A stretch of 64,000 nt of DNA from Bacteroidaceae bacterium. GTDB taxonomy: Bacteria > Bacteroidota > Bacteroidia > Bacteroidales > Bacteroidaceae. Under the pieces are notes generated by a model. It was not told where the DNA came from, ran no database searches, and saw only the letters and a program-made list of their open reading frames with translations. This document shows positions 1 through 8,221 of this stretch, one piece after another (position 1 is the stretch's first letter; every line of letters begins with the position of its first letter). A program made the translations under genes and the position numbers. The stretch covers positions 283,422-347,421 of the forward strand of contig JAFYQK010000001.1 in assembly GCA_017547165.1 (NCBI GenBank), given 5' to 3'.

Positions 1-819
1 TTATTTTTACCATTATTGTTTTTGGCATTATCACTTTACGCAAAAACAGAAAGGATTCCATCTTATAAGTCTTTTGTATATTGGATACAAGGAAATGATT
101 CTGTTTATGAAGAAAACAATACTCTTTTACAAGAATCATATTCTCCAGATGGCACTATAATTGTTCGAGTTCGACATGAGGATTGGAGAAGTACAGTGAC
201 AGAAAAGAGTCTTATGCGTTTGGCTCCATGGCATAGAATAGTCTCTTTAAAAAGAGGTATAAGAGCAATTTTGCATCAGGGGGGGGCTAATACAGATGCA
301 ATGATGCCCATGAAAATGATTCCTGGTGTTATGCCGAATGCTCTACATATAAATAATTTATCTTCTGAAACAGAAAAATACGAGATGAATTATGCAACTG
401 AGTATATGGTCGAAAATAATAGTGATCAGGAAGTTGTCGTAAATGATTTGAATCGTGGACTTGTATGGTATATACCTGCACATAATTATTTGCTACTTAA
501 TATGGGCAAGTTACCTCAGGCTTGTTTGTTAAGAATCTCAAATACAGATCCGTTACACCCATCTGTCAAATATGCAATTGTCGCCAGCGCATGTTATACC
601 GTGAAATATACCGTGGCTTATGAGGATGATGATTGCTGGATATTTTTAATTGATGAGGAGACAAAAGATAATGAGGAATATATTGATATGGGTAAGGCTT
701 TAGGAAAAAGTCATAATGTGATTAAAACCCACTACGTTAGACGTGATAAGGATAGTTTTATAGATATACCAATGCTTAAAGAAGAAGTATTCGATATTAT
801 TAAGAAATCAAAAGAATAA
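1..819 (+). CDS. Secreted protein of unknown function, 5' end outside the window
   Basis: The reading frame is open from base 1, so the true start lies upstream of the window. The first visible residues are a hydrophobic stretch ending in a small-residue region (LFLALSLYA), which looks like the end of a signal peptide, so the mature protein is probably periplasmic or surface-exposed. The remaining roughly 260 residues are polar, with no cysteine pair, repeats or motif that I recognise. The stop is 15 bases before the next gene on the same strand, so the two are probably co-transcribed with the thioredoxin-like protein. I do not recognise the family. Only the reading frame, the signal-like start and the co-orientation are seen. 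Confidence 0.75.
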   Translation, partial: LFLPLLFLALSLYAKTERIPSYKSFVYWIQGNDSVYEENNTLLQESYSPDGTIIVRVRHEDWRSTVTEKSLMRLAPWHRIVSLKRGIRAILHQGGANTDAMMPMKMIPGVMPNALHINNLSSETEKYEMNYATEYMVENNSDQEVVVNDLNRGLVWYIPAHNYLLLNMGKLPQACLLRISNTDPLHPSVKYAIVASACYTVKYTVAYEDDDCWIFLIDEETKDNEEYIDMGKALGKSHNVIKTHYVRRDKDSFIDIPMLKEEVFDIIKKSKE

Positions 820-834
820 CCATACTTAATTAAT

Positions 835-1371
835 ATGAAAAGAAATTTATATTTAATAATTCTAATGTTCATGGGCACGTTATTGGCCTATGCTGGAGGT
901 AACATTATTAATGATGTAAAAGTTAATGATAAGCAAAAGGTTTTGCATTCAGATTTTAAAGATGCAACTTTTGTAACTATCCAAGGAGATAGTGTTAAGT
1001 TATCAGATTATGTTGGTAAGTATGATTATGTTTTAGTCGATTTTTGGGCAAGTTGGTGTGGTCCATGTATGCGCGAGATGCCTAACGTAAAAACTGCATA
1101 CGAAAAATATAAAGGACGTGGTTTGCAGATAGTTGGAATCAGTTTAGATAAGGATAAGACAGCATGGAAAAATGCACTAACACGTTTGGCTATTACCTGG
1201 CCTCAGTTAACTGATATGAATGCTCAAGGTAGTTTCTCTGCAAGTCTTTATGGCGTTCAGTACATTCCTTATATAGTGATTTTTGATAAATCAGGTAAAA
1301 TTATTGCAAAAAATCTTCATGGTCCAGAATTACTTAATAAATTAGAGGAATTAATGCCATCCAAGAAATAA
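835..1371 (+). CDS. TlpA/thioredoxin-like secreted oxidoreductase
   Basis: This 178-residue protein has a signal peptide (about residues 1-21, ending LLAYA) followed by a thioredoxin fold of the TlpA/AhpC-TSA type. The active site WCGPC has its two cysteines near residues 75 and 78, after the usual FWASW strand, and a cis-proline region (YIPYIVIF) lies near residue 143. Family members act in the periplasm as thiol-disulfide reductases, often keeping cysteines of cytochromes or other exported proteins reduced. It follows the unknown secreted protein by 15 bases and is followed by a hairpin terminator, so it is probably the last gene of its unit. The specific client protein cannot be told from sequence. 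Confidence 0.9.
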   Translation: MKRNLYLIILMFMGTLLAYAGGNIINDVKVNDKQKVLHSDFKDATFVTIQGDSVKLSDYVGKYDYVLVDFWASWCGPCMREMPNVKTAYEKYKGRGLQIVGISLDKDKTAWKNALTRLAITWPQLTDMNAQGSFSASLYGVQYIPYIVIFDKSGKIIAKNLHGPELLNKLEELMPSKK

Positions 1372-1448
1372 TTATTAAGGTAATTATATATTACTTTACA
1401 GTAATACTCTTTTCTTATAAAAATAACAAAAGTACATAAAAAATTAAA

Positions 1449-1474
1449 GTCCTAGAAAACTCTAGGGCTTTTTT
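1449..1474 (+). terminator. Rho-independent terminator after the thioredoxin-like gene
   Basis: A nine-base stem (AGTCCTAGA / TCTAGGGCT, one G-U pair) with an AAAC loop is followed by a run of T. It lies about 80 bases after the stop of the thioredoxin-like gene and closes that transcription unit. Confidence 0.75.
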
Positions 1475-1553
1475 ATTACCTTTGTAATACTGTAAATAAA
1501 CATATATAAATATTAAAGACTGCAGTAGAAAGGAGGTGGTTATGAAGAATCTT

Positions 1554-1883
1554 TCAAACTACATAAAGAATACATTTTTCTATAGAAACATAAGGTTCTC
1601 CTTTCTTGGTTTTAATTACCTTATAAAAGACTACATGATGACTCTTCTTGTCAATATGCATATTATGACTATCCGCACTATAATTAAACTCTTTTGGAAA
1701 AATGGAATCAGAATGGTCATCTTTTTTACCGATAGAACTACTAATATTATCTCTTAACTTTTTCTTTTCATCTTCTGGTTTTACATGATGATACTTATCA
1801 GAGTTGGATTTCTTTAATTCTTGAAGATGGTCTTTATATTTTCTAAAATCATCTCTAGTATCAGGAGAAAACTTGACTTTCAT
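1554..1883 (-). CDS. Small basic protein, possible RelE/ParE-like toxin
   Basis: A lysine- and histidine-rich protein of 109 residues. Its start codon overlaps the stop of the upstream gene on the same strand (TAATG), so the two are translationally coupled. The C-terminal third ends in two predicted strands (HHVVFYKVI and VSIEKCILYVV) resembling the last strands of RelE/ParE-fold toxins, and the acidic-then-basic gene order resembles a toxin-antitoxin pair. This is inference: the middle of the protein is long and charged, I see no convincing catalytic residues, and I cannot assign the family. The pair is AT-rich and lies between terminators, as a small independent unit would. Confidence 0.6.
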   Translation of the reverse strand: MKVKFSPDTRDDFRKYKDHLQELKKSNSDKYHHVKPEDEKKKLRDNISSSIGKKDDHSDSIFPKEFNYSADSHNMHIDKKSHHVVFYKVIKTKKGEPYVSIEKCILYVV

Positions 1884-2263
1884 TATTCCATAATCATATT
1901 TTTAATCTCTTCTACGTTAATACCTTCATATATAATATTTCCGTTACGAATCTCATCTAAATACTCTTCATTTTCACAAAGATATTTGGTTACACCTTGT
2001 TCTCTCAATTTTCTTGAGATTTCAAGATTAACTTTGTCATTATATATAAAATCATCTATCTCTTCTGAATCATAACCTCCACCTAAAGATTCATATAAAT
2101 CTTCTTGTTCTTCAGTTAGAAATTCTACAGTATCACTTAAAATATTCCTTGTCCAATTATGTTCTCCAATAGTCTTTAGAATGAATTGAGAAAACTCTTC
2201 ACTTTTAGAATAATGTAGAAGTTTACATATTACATACTCTTGTTCTCTTGTCAGTTTGTCCAT
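1883..2263 (-). CDS. Small acidic protein of unknown function, first gene of a coupled pair
   Basis: A 126-residue, strongly acidic protein rich in Glu and Asp and probably mostly helical. It has no signal peptide, membrane segment or cysteine pair. It is transcribed ahead of, and overlaps by one base, the basic 109-residue gene, an arrangement common in toxin-antitoxin modules and other two-protein units. No helix-turn-helix is evident, so a classic DNA-binding antitoxin is not supported. I do not recognise the family. Low GC content and isolation between terminators fit an accessory gene. Confidence 0.6.
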   Translation of the reverse strand: MDKLTREQEYVICKLLHYSKSEEFSQFILKTIGEHNWTRNILSDTVEFLTEEQEDLYESLGGGYDSEEIDDFIYNDKVNLEISRKLREQGVTKYLCENEEYLDEIRNGNIIYEGINVEEIKNMIME

Positions 2264-2346
2264 ACCAATTCTTTTTAAGTTTTCATTTTAATGATATAAA
2301 TATAATAATATCTTTTGAATTATTTATGAATTTTCTAATGAAAAAT

Positions 2347-2373
2347 AAAAAGTCCCGAAAAATCGAGACTTTT
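2347..2373. terminator. Hairpin terminator upstream of the small two-gene unit
   Basis: The arms AGTCCCGA and TCGAGACT pair with one mismatch around an AAAA loop and are flanked by A and T runs on opposite sides, so it could work in both directions. Together with the neighbouring stronger hairpin it separates the small two-gene unit from the dnaX operon. Confidence 0.55.
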
Positions 2374-2416
2374 ATTGATTACTGTAAAATAATATATAAT
2401 TACCATTATTAATTAT

Positions 2417-2452
2417 TAAAAAAATCGAGTCTACATTAGACTCGATTTTTTA
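2417..2452. terminator. Strong bidirectional terminator of the dnaX operon
   Basis: A perfect 14-base inverted repeat with a CAT loop, with A-rich left and T-rich right flanks. On the minus strand it lies about 30 bases after the stop of the redox-active small protein, so it ends the dnaX transcript. Confidence 0.85.
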
Positions 2453-2480
2453 TTTATGTTCTAAATTTCAAGAAATGATA

Positions 2481-2963
2481 TTATCTATTTTTCATAATGT
2501 ATTCTGCAAAAATGCGTGAAGCATCTTCTACCTTTTGAGCACATGGTCTTGTGCTATAATATTGTTCGTTTCGTTTGTCTGGTATGTGTGTGTCGGAGAT
2601 GATTTTGCAATTACTTTGAGCCAATAGTTCTGCACATATAATGCTGCCGTTTTTTTCTTTGAAGCAATTTATCAGGTCCTGCACAACTTTATAGCAATGC
2701 GCTTTTTTATCGCTATCATCACCGTTTGTTGCTCCATATTCCAATCCTGCAAGTGTAACAATGCCAGATACAGCTCCACAAACCATTCTTAGTCTACCAA
2801 TTCCTCCGCCAAAACCAGCTCCTATACGTAATGCTGTATCTTGATCAAGGTTATATAAATTAGAAAACGCTGCTATCACACTTTGGCAACACCCATATCC
2901 TTCCATAAAAAGTTCAACAGACCTTTTTACACAACATTCTAATTCTGAAGATAATTTTGCCAT
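2481..2963 (-). CDS. C_GCAxxG_C_C family redox-active protein
   Basis: A 160-residue cytosolic protein of the C_GCAxxG_C_C family (putative redox-active proteins). The family signature is visible: a double cysteine at about 25-26 (GYGCCQSV), the glycine-rich GAGFGGGIGR stretch near residue 48-57, CGAVSG at about 62-67, and further cysteines near residues 89, 109, 117 and 140. No biochemical function is established for most members; conserved cysteines suggest metal binding or redox activity. It starts 17 bases after dnaX on the same strand and precedes a strong terminator, so it is probably co-transcribed with dnaX. Nothing in the sequence links it mechanistically to replication. Confidence 0.85.
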   Translation of the reverse strand: MAKLSSELECCVKRSVELFMEGYGCCQSVIAAFSNLYNLDQDTALRIGAGFGGGIGRLRMVCGAVSGIVTLAGLEYGATNGDDSDKKAHCYKVVQDLINCFKEKNGSIICAELLAQSNCKIISDTHIPDKRNEQYYSTRPCAQKVEDASRIFAEYIMKNR

Positions 2964-2980
2964 AATATATAAAAATATTT

Positions 2981-4750
2981 CTATGAGATTTCAAGGTTTA
3001 AAATATCAACAAAACGTTGAATATTTTCATTCTTGTCAGTCATTGTTTTAAGTAATGCAGTTTTATTTGTAATTACTTGCACTTCTTGAACCTCTGCTAC
3101 GCGAACAATCATTTGTATTGTAAAATTTCCCAGTCCTGCTCTTATTTCTCTTAATATGCATTCCTTCATATTGAGAAGATATTGGCCTACCTGTTTATTG
3201 GTTGCGACAATTTCAAATGTGTTATCATCTATGAGTCTTGGTCTCATGAATTTCATTCTCATGGACATTGCTCTTCTTTCCGTAGGCATTTGTTCAATAT
3301 AATAATGCCACTGTCTGCTAATGTCTTCTTCTGTAAAATTTTTATTCTTGCTTAATGGATTGTTCGTATTGTCAGCATTGTTTTCGCTGATATTTATATT
3401 ATTGAACGATTTTATACTGGGACCTAAACTGTTTAATTTTATACCAGCATTTTGTTGAGTAGGATTTGGCTTATCTAAATTTAATTCGTGGTTCTTTTTT
3501 ACAAGTGATGCTACTGTTTCCTTTGTTGAGGGCTTAAAATTGTTGCTCTCCGTATTACTAATTGTAACCTGAGTCATCTGCTGAGCATTTGACCCTAATT
3601 TAAATATGGGTTTAAGAATCTTGTTAGGGCATCGCCCCGAACCAACAGAATCATCATTCGATGTCAATTGTGCACATTGTATAAGGCAAATCTCGACTTG
3701 TAGACGTTTGTTGTTGCTTTGCCTGTATGCTTGATCGCAATCATTGCATAATTTAATTGCTCTATATATAAATTTGCTGTCGCATTTACTGGCCTGTTCC
3801 TGATATCTAACTTTTGTTTTTTCTGAAGCTTCAAGCAATGTAAGCGTTGTGCTGTCTTTGGCAACTAAAAGTTGTCGCATATGGTTTGCCAATCCTGAAA
3901 TAAAATGACTGCCATCAAATCCTTTGTGTAAAATTTCATTGAAGAGAATCATACATTGCGGAACATCATTATCAATGAAATAATTGGTTAATTTGAAATA
4001 ATATTCCGTGGAAAGTACATTAAGACTTGCACAAACCTTCTCATATGTGAGATTTCCTCCTGTAAATGATACCATTTGGTCAAAGATACTTAGTGCATCA
4101 CGCATGCCACCATCGGCTTTTTCTGCGATAAGCTGTAGAGCATCATCTTCTGTATTGTATCCTTCGCTTTGAGCTACATTACGTAGATGTGATATAGTAT
4201 TCTCGATGCTCATTCTCGAAAAATCGTAAATTTGGCAACGAGAAAGGATTGTTGGGAGAATTTTGTGCTTCTCTGTTGTGGCAAGAATAAATATTACATA
4301 TGATGGTGGTTCTTCCAATGTTTTGAGAAATGCATTGAAAGCCTGTGACGAAAGCATATGAACCTCATCAATGATGAATACTTTATACTTGCCGATTTGT
4401 GGAGGTATTTGTACTTGTTTAATAAGTTCACGAATGTCTTCAACACTATTGTTAGAGGCTGCATCTAATTCGTGGATATTCATAGAACGTCCCTCATCAA
4501 AGGCCTTGCAACTTTCACATACTCCACAACTCTCTCCATCTTGTTGCGGAGTTAAGCAGTTTATAGTTTTAGCAAAAATACGTGCACATGTTGTTTTGCC
4601 AACACCTCTGGGACCACAAAAGAGATATGCATGTGCCAGTTTCTCTGCTGCGATGGCATTTTTTAGTGTTGTTGTCAATGAGGTTTGTCCAACCACTGAA
4701 CTAAAAGTTATTGGGCGATATTTTCGTGCCGAAACAATGTATTCTTGCAT
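2981..4750 (-). CDS. dnaX: DNA polymerase III subunit gamma/tau
   Basis: A 589-residue clamp-loader ATPase that loads the beta clamp and organises the replisome. Walker A (GPRGVGKT) lies at about residues 46-53, four zinc-ligand cysteines at about 65, 75, 78 and 81, Walker B DEVH at about 128-131, and the SRC sensor motif (ILSRCQ) follows. The C-terminal part from about residue 380 is low-complexity and Asn/Ser/Thr-rich, then becomes a folded tail, as expected of a tau-type extension. Length is in the normal range. I did not find an obvious A6-type slippery site that would give a shorter gamma form, but this was not searched exhaustively. It heads a two-gene minus-strand unit, divergent from the DivIC/FtsB-like gene. 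Confidence 0.97.
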   Translation of the reverse strand: MQEYIVSARKYRPITFSSVVGQTSLTTTLKNAIAAEKLAHAYLFCGPRGVGKTTCARIFAKTINCLTPQQDGESCGVCESCKAFDEGRSMNIHELDAASNNSVEDIRELIKQVQIPPQIGKYKVFIIDEVHMLSSQAFNAFLKTLEEPPSYVIFILATTEKHKILPTILSRCQIYDFSRMSIENTISHLRNVAQSEGYNTEDDALQLIAEKADGGMRDALSIFDQMVSFTGGNLTYEKVCASLNVLSTEYYFKLTNYFIDNDVPQCMILFNEILHKGFDGSHFISGLANHMRQLLVAKDSTTLTLLEASEKTKVRYQEQASKCDSKFIYRAIKLCNDCDQAYRQSNNKRLQVEICLIQCAQLTSNDDSVGSGRCPNKILKPIFKLGSNAQQMTQVTISNTESNNFKPSTKETVASLVKKNHELNLDKPNPTQQNAGIKLNSLGPSIKSFNNINISENNADNTNNPLSKNKNFTEEDISRQWHYYIEQMPTERRAMSMRMKFMRPRLIDDNTFEIVATNKQVGQYLLNMKECILREIRAGLGNFTIQMIVRVAEVQEVQVITNKTALLKTMTDKNENIQRFVDILNLEIS

Positions 4751-4778
4751 ATTGATGTGTATTTATAAAATATGTATG

Positions 4779-4786
4779 CAAATTTA
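4779..4786 (-). promoter_or_regulatory. Predicted -7 box of the dnaX promoter
   Basis: The minus strand reads TAAATTTG, matching the Bacteroidota -7 consensus TAnnTTTG, about 29 bases before the dnaX start. A long A/T tract lies just upstream. The -33 element is not clear. Confidence 0.5.
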
Positions 4787-4829
4787 AAAAAAAAAAAGCT
4801 TAAAGCAGTGACTCTATGTCGTTTTTTGC

Positions 4830-4837
4830 TACCTTTG
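4830..4837 (+). promoter_or_regulatory. Predicted -7 box of the DivIC/FtsB-like gene
   Basis: The plus strand reads TACCTTTG, a good match to TAnnTTTG, 18 bases before the chosen ATG. This short leader supports the ATG at 4856 rather than any start further upstream. Confidence 0.6.
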
Positions 4838-4855
4838 CGAAAAATACATTTAGTA

Positions 4856-5164
4856 ATGAAAGTTGTAAAAAATATATTTAATACTATAAGAGGAAATAAA
4901 TACACAAAATATATAATTACTATATTTGTGATAATACTTGTCGTCGGTTTTATTGATGACAACAGTGTCATGAATAGCCAGGAAAGAAAAAGAAAGATAG
5001 AGAAGTTAAAGAGCGAGATAGCTGACTTAAAGGCCAAATATGAAGAGGACACCCAAAAACTGAATAGTCTAAAGCAGCATGATCAAGTTGAACGTTTAGC
5101 ACGTGAACGATATTTTATGAAAAGAACCAATGAGGATGTATTCATAATAAAAACTGATAAATAA
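4856..5164 (+). CDS. FtsB/DivIC-family septum formation protein
   Basis: A 102-residue bitopic membrane protein: a short basic cytoplasmic start, one membrane segment (about residues 19-36, YIITIFVIILVVGFI), then a coiled coil of about 40 residues (KIEKLKSEIADLKAKYEE) and the family ending with VERLARERYFMKR. FtsB/DivIC proteins form a complex with FtsL and FtsQ at the division site. The reading frame is open to 4772, but the ATG at 4856 lies just after a TACCTTTG box and gives the normal family length, so I chose it. It is monocistronic and ends at a bidirectional terminator. Confidence 0.9.
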   Translation: MKVVKNIFNTIRGNKYTKYIITIFVIILVVGFIDDNSVMNSQERKRKIEKLKSEIADLKAKYEEDTQKLNSLKQHDQVERLARERYFMKRTNEDVFIIKTDK

Positions 5165-5192
5165 AAACAGCTCAATCATTGAGCTGTTTTTA
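5163..5192. terminator. Bidirectional terminator between DivIC-like and RluA-like genes
   Basis: A perfect hairpin AAAACAGCTCAA / TTGAGCTGTTTT flanked by A and T runs. It serves both convergent genes, whose stops lie within a few bases on either side. Confidence 0.85.
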
Positions 5193-5197
5193 TTTAT

Positions 5198-6094
5198 CTA
5201 ATTGAAAAATTTAGCGAAATCAAGTGGAATCGGAGTTTCGAACTCCATTTTTTCATTAGTTTTGGGATGAATGAAGTTTAGACGAAAGGCATGTAAGGCC
5301 AATCTGTGTACTGGGTTACGTCCATTTCCGTATTTTAAATCTCCAGCAACAGGATGTCCTAAATCTGCCATTTGTACACGTATTTGATTTTTTCTTCCTG
5401 TTTCCAATTTCATTTCAACTAAAGAGAAATTTTCATTTCTTTTCAGACAATGATAGTGAGTGATAGCCAATTTGCCTCCATTTTCCGTGGGTGACGAATA
5501 GGTGATGAAGGACTTGCTTTCTTTTAACCATGATTGAGCGGTTCCTCCATCTTGTTTCATCTCTCCGCACAATAAAGCGATGTATCTACGGTCATATACC
5601 ATTTCGTGCCAATTTTCTTCAAGAAGTCTTGCTGTTTCAATGTTTTTGGCATATATCATCAAACCACTGGTTTCTCTGTCTAGTCGGTGAACGACATGTG
5701 CCGTGCATTTAAAATGCCTTTTTTCAAAATATTCATCTAACACCTTCTTTACACAATATTGTTTCGGTGTTGATGCCATTGATAAAATACCCTCACTTTT
5801 TTCGATAACAACTAAATCTTTGTCCTCATAAATAATTTTGACATATTTATTGAGGAGCATGGTGTTTTGGCGATGACGGGAAATTCTAACAACTTCTCCG
5901 ACATGCAGTTGAGTGTCATGTCGAGATACTTGTTTTCGATTAACCGAGATTGCTTTTCCCGCAAGAAGGTCCTTGGCTCGATTACGTGAGATTCCCATTT
6001 GCTTTAAAAGAAAATCAATTAAAATCTGCTCTTCTCTGACAGGAATCTCTATGTATTTGCTTGCGGCATATTCCGCTCCAGTAATATTTCGCAC
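5198..6094 (-). CDS. RluA-family RNA pseudouridine synthase
   Basis: A 298-residue enzyme converting specific uridines of rRNA or tRNA to pseudouridine. An S4-type RNA-binding domain covers about residues 22-72 (ILIDFLL, RAKDLLAGKAISVN). The catalytic domain carries the RluA motif HRLDRETSG with catalytic Asp at about 139, followed by GLMIYAKN and later GRKNQIRVQM and HPVAGDLKYG. This arrangement resembles RluC/RluD, but the exact target cannot be assigned. It starts 28 bases after the fbp stop on the same strand, so it is probably its co-transcribed partner. Confidence 0.93.
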   Translation of the reverse strand: MRNITGAEYAASKYIEIPVREEQILIDFLLKQMGISRNRAKDLLAGKAISVNRKQVSRHDTQLHVGEVVRISRHRQNTMLLNKYVKIIYEDKDLVVIEKSEGILSMASTPKQYCVKKVLDEYFEKRHFKCTAHVVHRLDRETSGLMIYAKNIETARLLEENWHEMVYDRRYIALLCGEMKQDGGTAQSWLKESKSFITYSSPTENGGKLAITHYHCLKRNENFSLVEMKLETGRKNQIRVQMADLGHPVAGDLKYGNGRNPVHRLALHAFRLNFIHPKTNEKMEFETPIPLDFAKFFN

Positions 6095-6122
6095 AATGAT
6101 ATGTGTTTGGATTTAAAACAAA

Positions 6123-8093
6123 TTATTTTCGCTCTTTCAAATAACCGCATTTATATGCATTCACCAATTCGCGCAAATCTGCTATGCGGGTTTGGATTTT
6201 TAATCCGAGATCAGTGTCCCTCACACGTAAACGATGCCCAGTCATTTCTACAAGTTGTTTGCTTGAGTGGGTGTCCGTTCCATTTAGTATGGCATCCTTT
6301 CTATTGGTGAATGGTTCATGCTGAATAAGCTCAAAACCTCTACTATGATATACTAATGTATAACCAGCAATGCCAGTTGTTGAGTGGTAGTGTTGAGAAA
6401 AACCACCATCAATTACCATTAAGCGTCCTTCCGCTTTAATAGGACTCTCTCCTTCAGCAACATGTACCGGTACATGTCCGTTGATTATATGTCGATGTTT
6501 GCCTTTTACATCAAAACTGTCTAGGATATAATCACAAACCTTGGGATCGTTTCTTAAGCGGAAATATGCTCCCTTCTCTTCGTGTATAAGGGACTTATCT
6601 GCGATAAAGTAACGTTCAAAGGTAATCATTCTTTTTTTGTCAAATAAAGGAGATTCTGGTCCACACCAAAGATACATCAAATAATCTCTTGCAGCGTTTT
6701 TTTCTTCTGTGGGAGTATCTCTATTGAATGCGGCGCGAACAACCATACCAATACGATCCATTAGTTCACGTCCCGAACTCTTTTTCCCCATTAACTCCAC
6801 CTCTTTAAGAGTCCCGTCCTCGTTTAGGGGGACTGACGCATGGAATAAAAGATTGCCGTTGCAGATGTTGTACATGCTACCGTGTGATAAAATGCACTTG
6901 ATGTGTTTCTGGAGTTTGTCTGAAACTCGGAAGGAGTGATTCAGTTTATGCAGCATGTCCTGTTCCTCTGGTGTCAGTTTATATGGGTCGGACCAATCTA
7001 CGGTGGGGAAGAGGGTATCCTTCAAGGGATATTCCTGACCATTGATTGAGAAAGTGCCTCTTTCTGGATTGATATGTTCCAATGTTCCTTCACGAGAAAT
7101 GTTCCATTCGCGGTGGGCATTGATGGTCTGTTGTTCTACCTTGAATTGAATAATTGTTATAGCTTTGTGCATCTTTCCGATGAGCTCGCGTTGGCGTTCG
7201 CTTAATTTGCCATATCTGTTGCTTGGTAAGAATATTGTGCATGGGTCATCTTTATATGCTTCTAAAGCAAAAGTGGCCAATGGAAGCATATTTATACCAT
7301 ATCCATCTTCTAATGTGGCCATATTTCCAAAACGTAGGCAGAATCTCAATACTGTGCATATACAGCAGTCATTGCCAGCTGCAGCTCCCATCCATAACGC
7401 ATCATGATTACCCCATGTGAAATCAAAATTGTGATAATTCATGAGCGCATCCATAATAATATGTGCTCCAGGTCCTCTATCCCAAATATCTCCAAGAATA
7501 TGCAATTGGTCTATAGCCAGTCGTTGTATTACTTGGCATATGGCTGTGATGAAATTTCCAGCTTGCCCAGTCTGTATGATACTGTCAATAATGCATTTAA
7601 AATAGGCGTCTTTATTGTTATCCTCTGCACTTTCATGCATCAGTTCTTCTATTATATAAGCAAATTGTTTTGGTAGGGCTTTTCGAACCTTACTTCGTGT
7701 GTATTTGCTACATATGCTTTGGCAAACGCGAATCAGACGTTTTAGTGTTTCGCTATAGAATTCTGTAGAAACACCTTCATCTTGTGCTTCTAAAAGTTCT
7801 AATTTTTCCTCAGGATAATATATTAGTGTGCAAAGCTCTCGTATTTCTTCTTTGCTTAGTTCGTTTTGATATATTTCTTTTACCTTTCGCTTTATGTTTC
7901 CGGATGCGTTTCTTAGTATGTGTTCAAAGGCTTCGTGTTCACCATGGATGTCTGCCATAAAGTGTTCTGTACCCTTGGGTAAATTAAGAATTGCTTCAAG
8001 GTTAATGATTTCTGTGCATGCCGATTCTACATTGGGAAAGTTTTGCGCCAACAAGCTCAAAAGTCTTAAGTCTGAACTATTATTTTCTGCCAT
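6123..8093 (-). CDS. fbp: Fructose-1,6-bisphosphatase, class III
   Basis: A 656-residue gluconeogenic enzyme hydrolysing fructose 1,6-bisphosphate to fructose 6-phosphate. It belongs to the large metallophosphatase-type class III known from Firmicutes and Bacteroidota. Metal-site motifs are visible in order: MADIHGEHEAF (about 46-56), GDIWDRGPGAH, WGNHDALWMG and a C-terminal INGHVPV block with the histidine typical of the fold. Length is normal. The family is unrelated to the inositol-phosphatase-like class I enzyme. A minus-strand TAATTTTG box lies about 51 bases upstream of the start. It is followed by the RluA-like gene. Confidence 0.97.
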   Translation of the reverse strand: MAENNSSDLRLLSLLAQNFPNVESACTEIINLEAILNLPKGTEHFMADIHGEHEAFEHILRNASGNIKRKVKEIYQNELSKEEIRELCTLIYYPEEKLELLEAQDEGVSTEFYSETLKRLIRVCQSICSKYTRSKVRKALPKQFAYIIEELMHESAEDNNKDAYFKCIIDSIIQTGQAGNFITAICQVIQRLAIDQLHILGDIWDRGPGAHIIMDALMNYHNFDFTWGNHDALWMGAAAGNDCCICTVLRFCLRFGNMATLEDGYGINMLPLATFALEAYKDDPCTIFLPSNRYGKLSERQRELIGKMHKAITIIQFKVEQQTINAHREWNISREGTLEHINPERGTFSINGQEYPLKDTLFPTVDWSDPYKLTPEEQDMLHKLNHSFRVSDKLQKHIKCILSHGSMYNICNGNLLFHASVPLNEDGTLKEVELMGKKSSGRELMDRIGMVVRAAFNRDTPTEEKNAARDYLMYLWCGPESPLFDKKRMITFERYFIADKSLIHEEKGAYFRLRNDPKVCDYILDSFDVKGKHRHIINGHVPVHVAEGESPIKAEGRLMVIDGGFSQHYHSTTGIAGYTLVYHSRGFELIQHEPFTNRKDAILNGTDTHSSKQLVEMTGHRLRVRDTDLGLKIQTRIADLRELVNAYKCGYLKERK

Positions 8094-8143
8094 ATGCTAT
8101 GCATTTATGCATTTTAATTGCTTATTCTTATTCAAAATATCCA

Positions 8144-8151
8144 CAAAATTA
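8144..8151 (-). promoter_or_regulatory. Predicted -7 box of the fbp promoter
   Basis: The minus strand reads TAATTTTG, matching TAnnTTTG, 51-58 bases upstream of the fbp start. No confident -33 box. Confidence 0.45.
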
Positions 8152-8193
8152 GTATTTAAATAAGATTGTTACAAATCTTAGAGGTTTTTTTTT

Positions 8194-8201
8194 TAACTTT
8201 G
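8194..8201 (+). promoter_or_regulatory. Predicted -7 box of the outer-membrane protein gene
   Basis: The plus strand reads TAACTTTG after a T-rich tract, 21-28 bases before the ATG at 8222. It is divergent from the fbp promoter. Confidence 0.6.
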
Positions 8202-8221
8202 TAACCGAATTATAACAAAGA

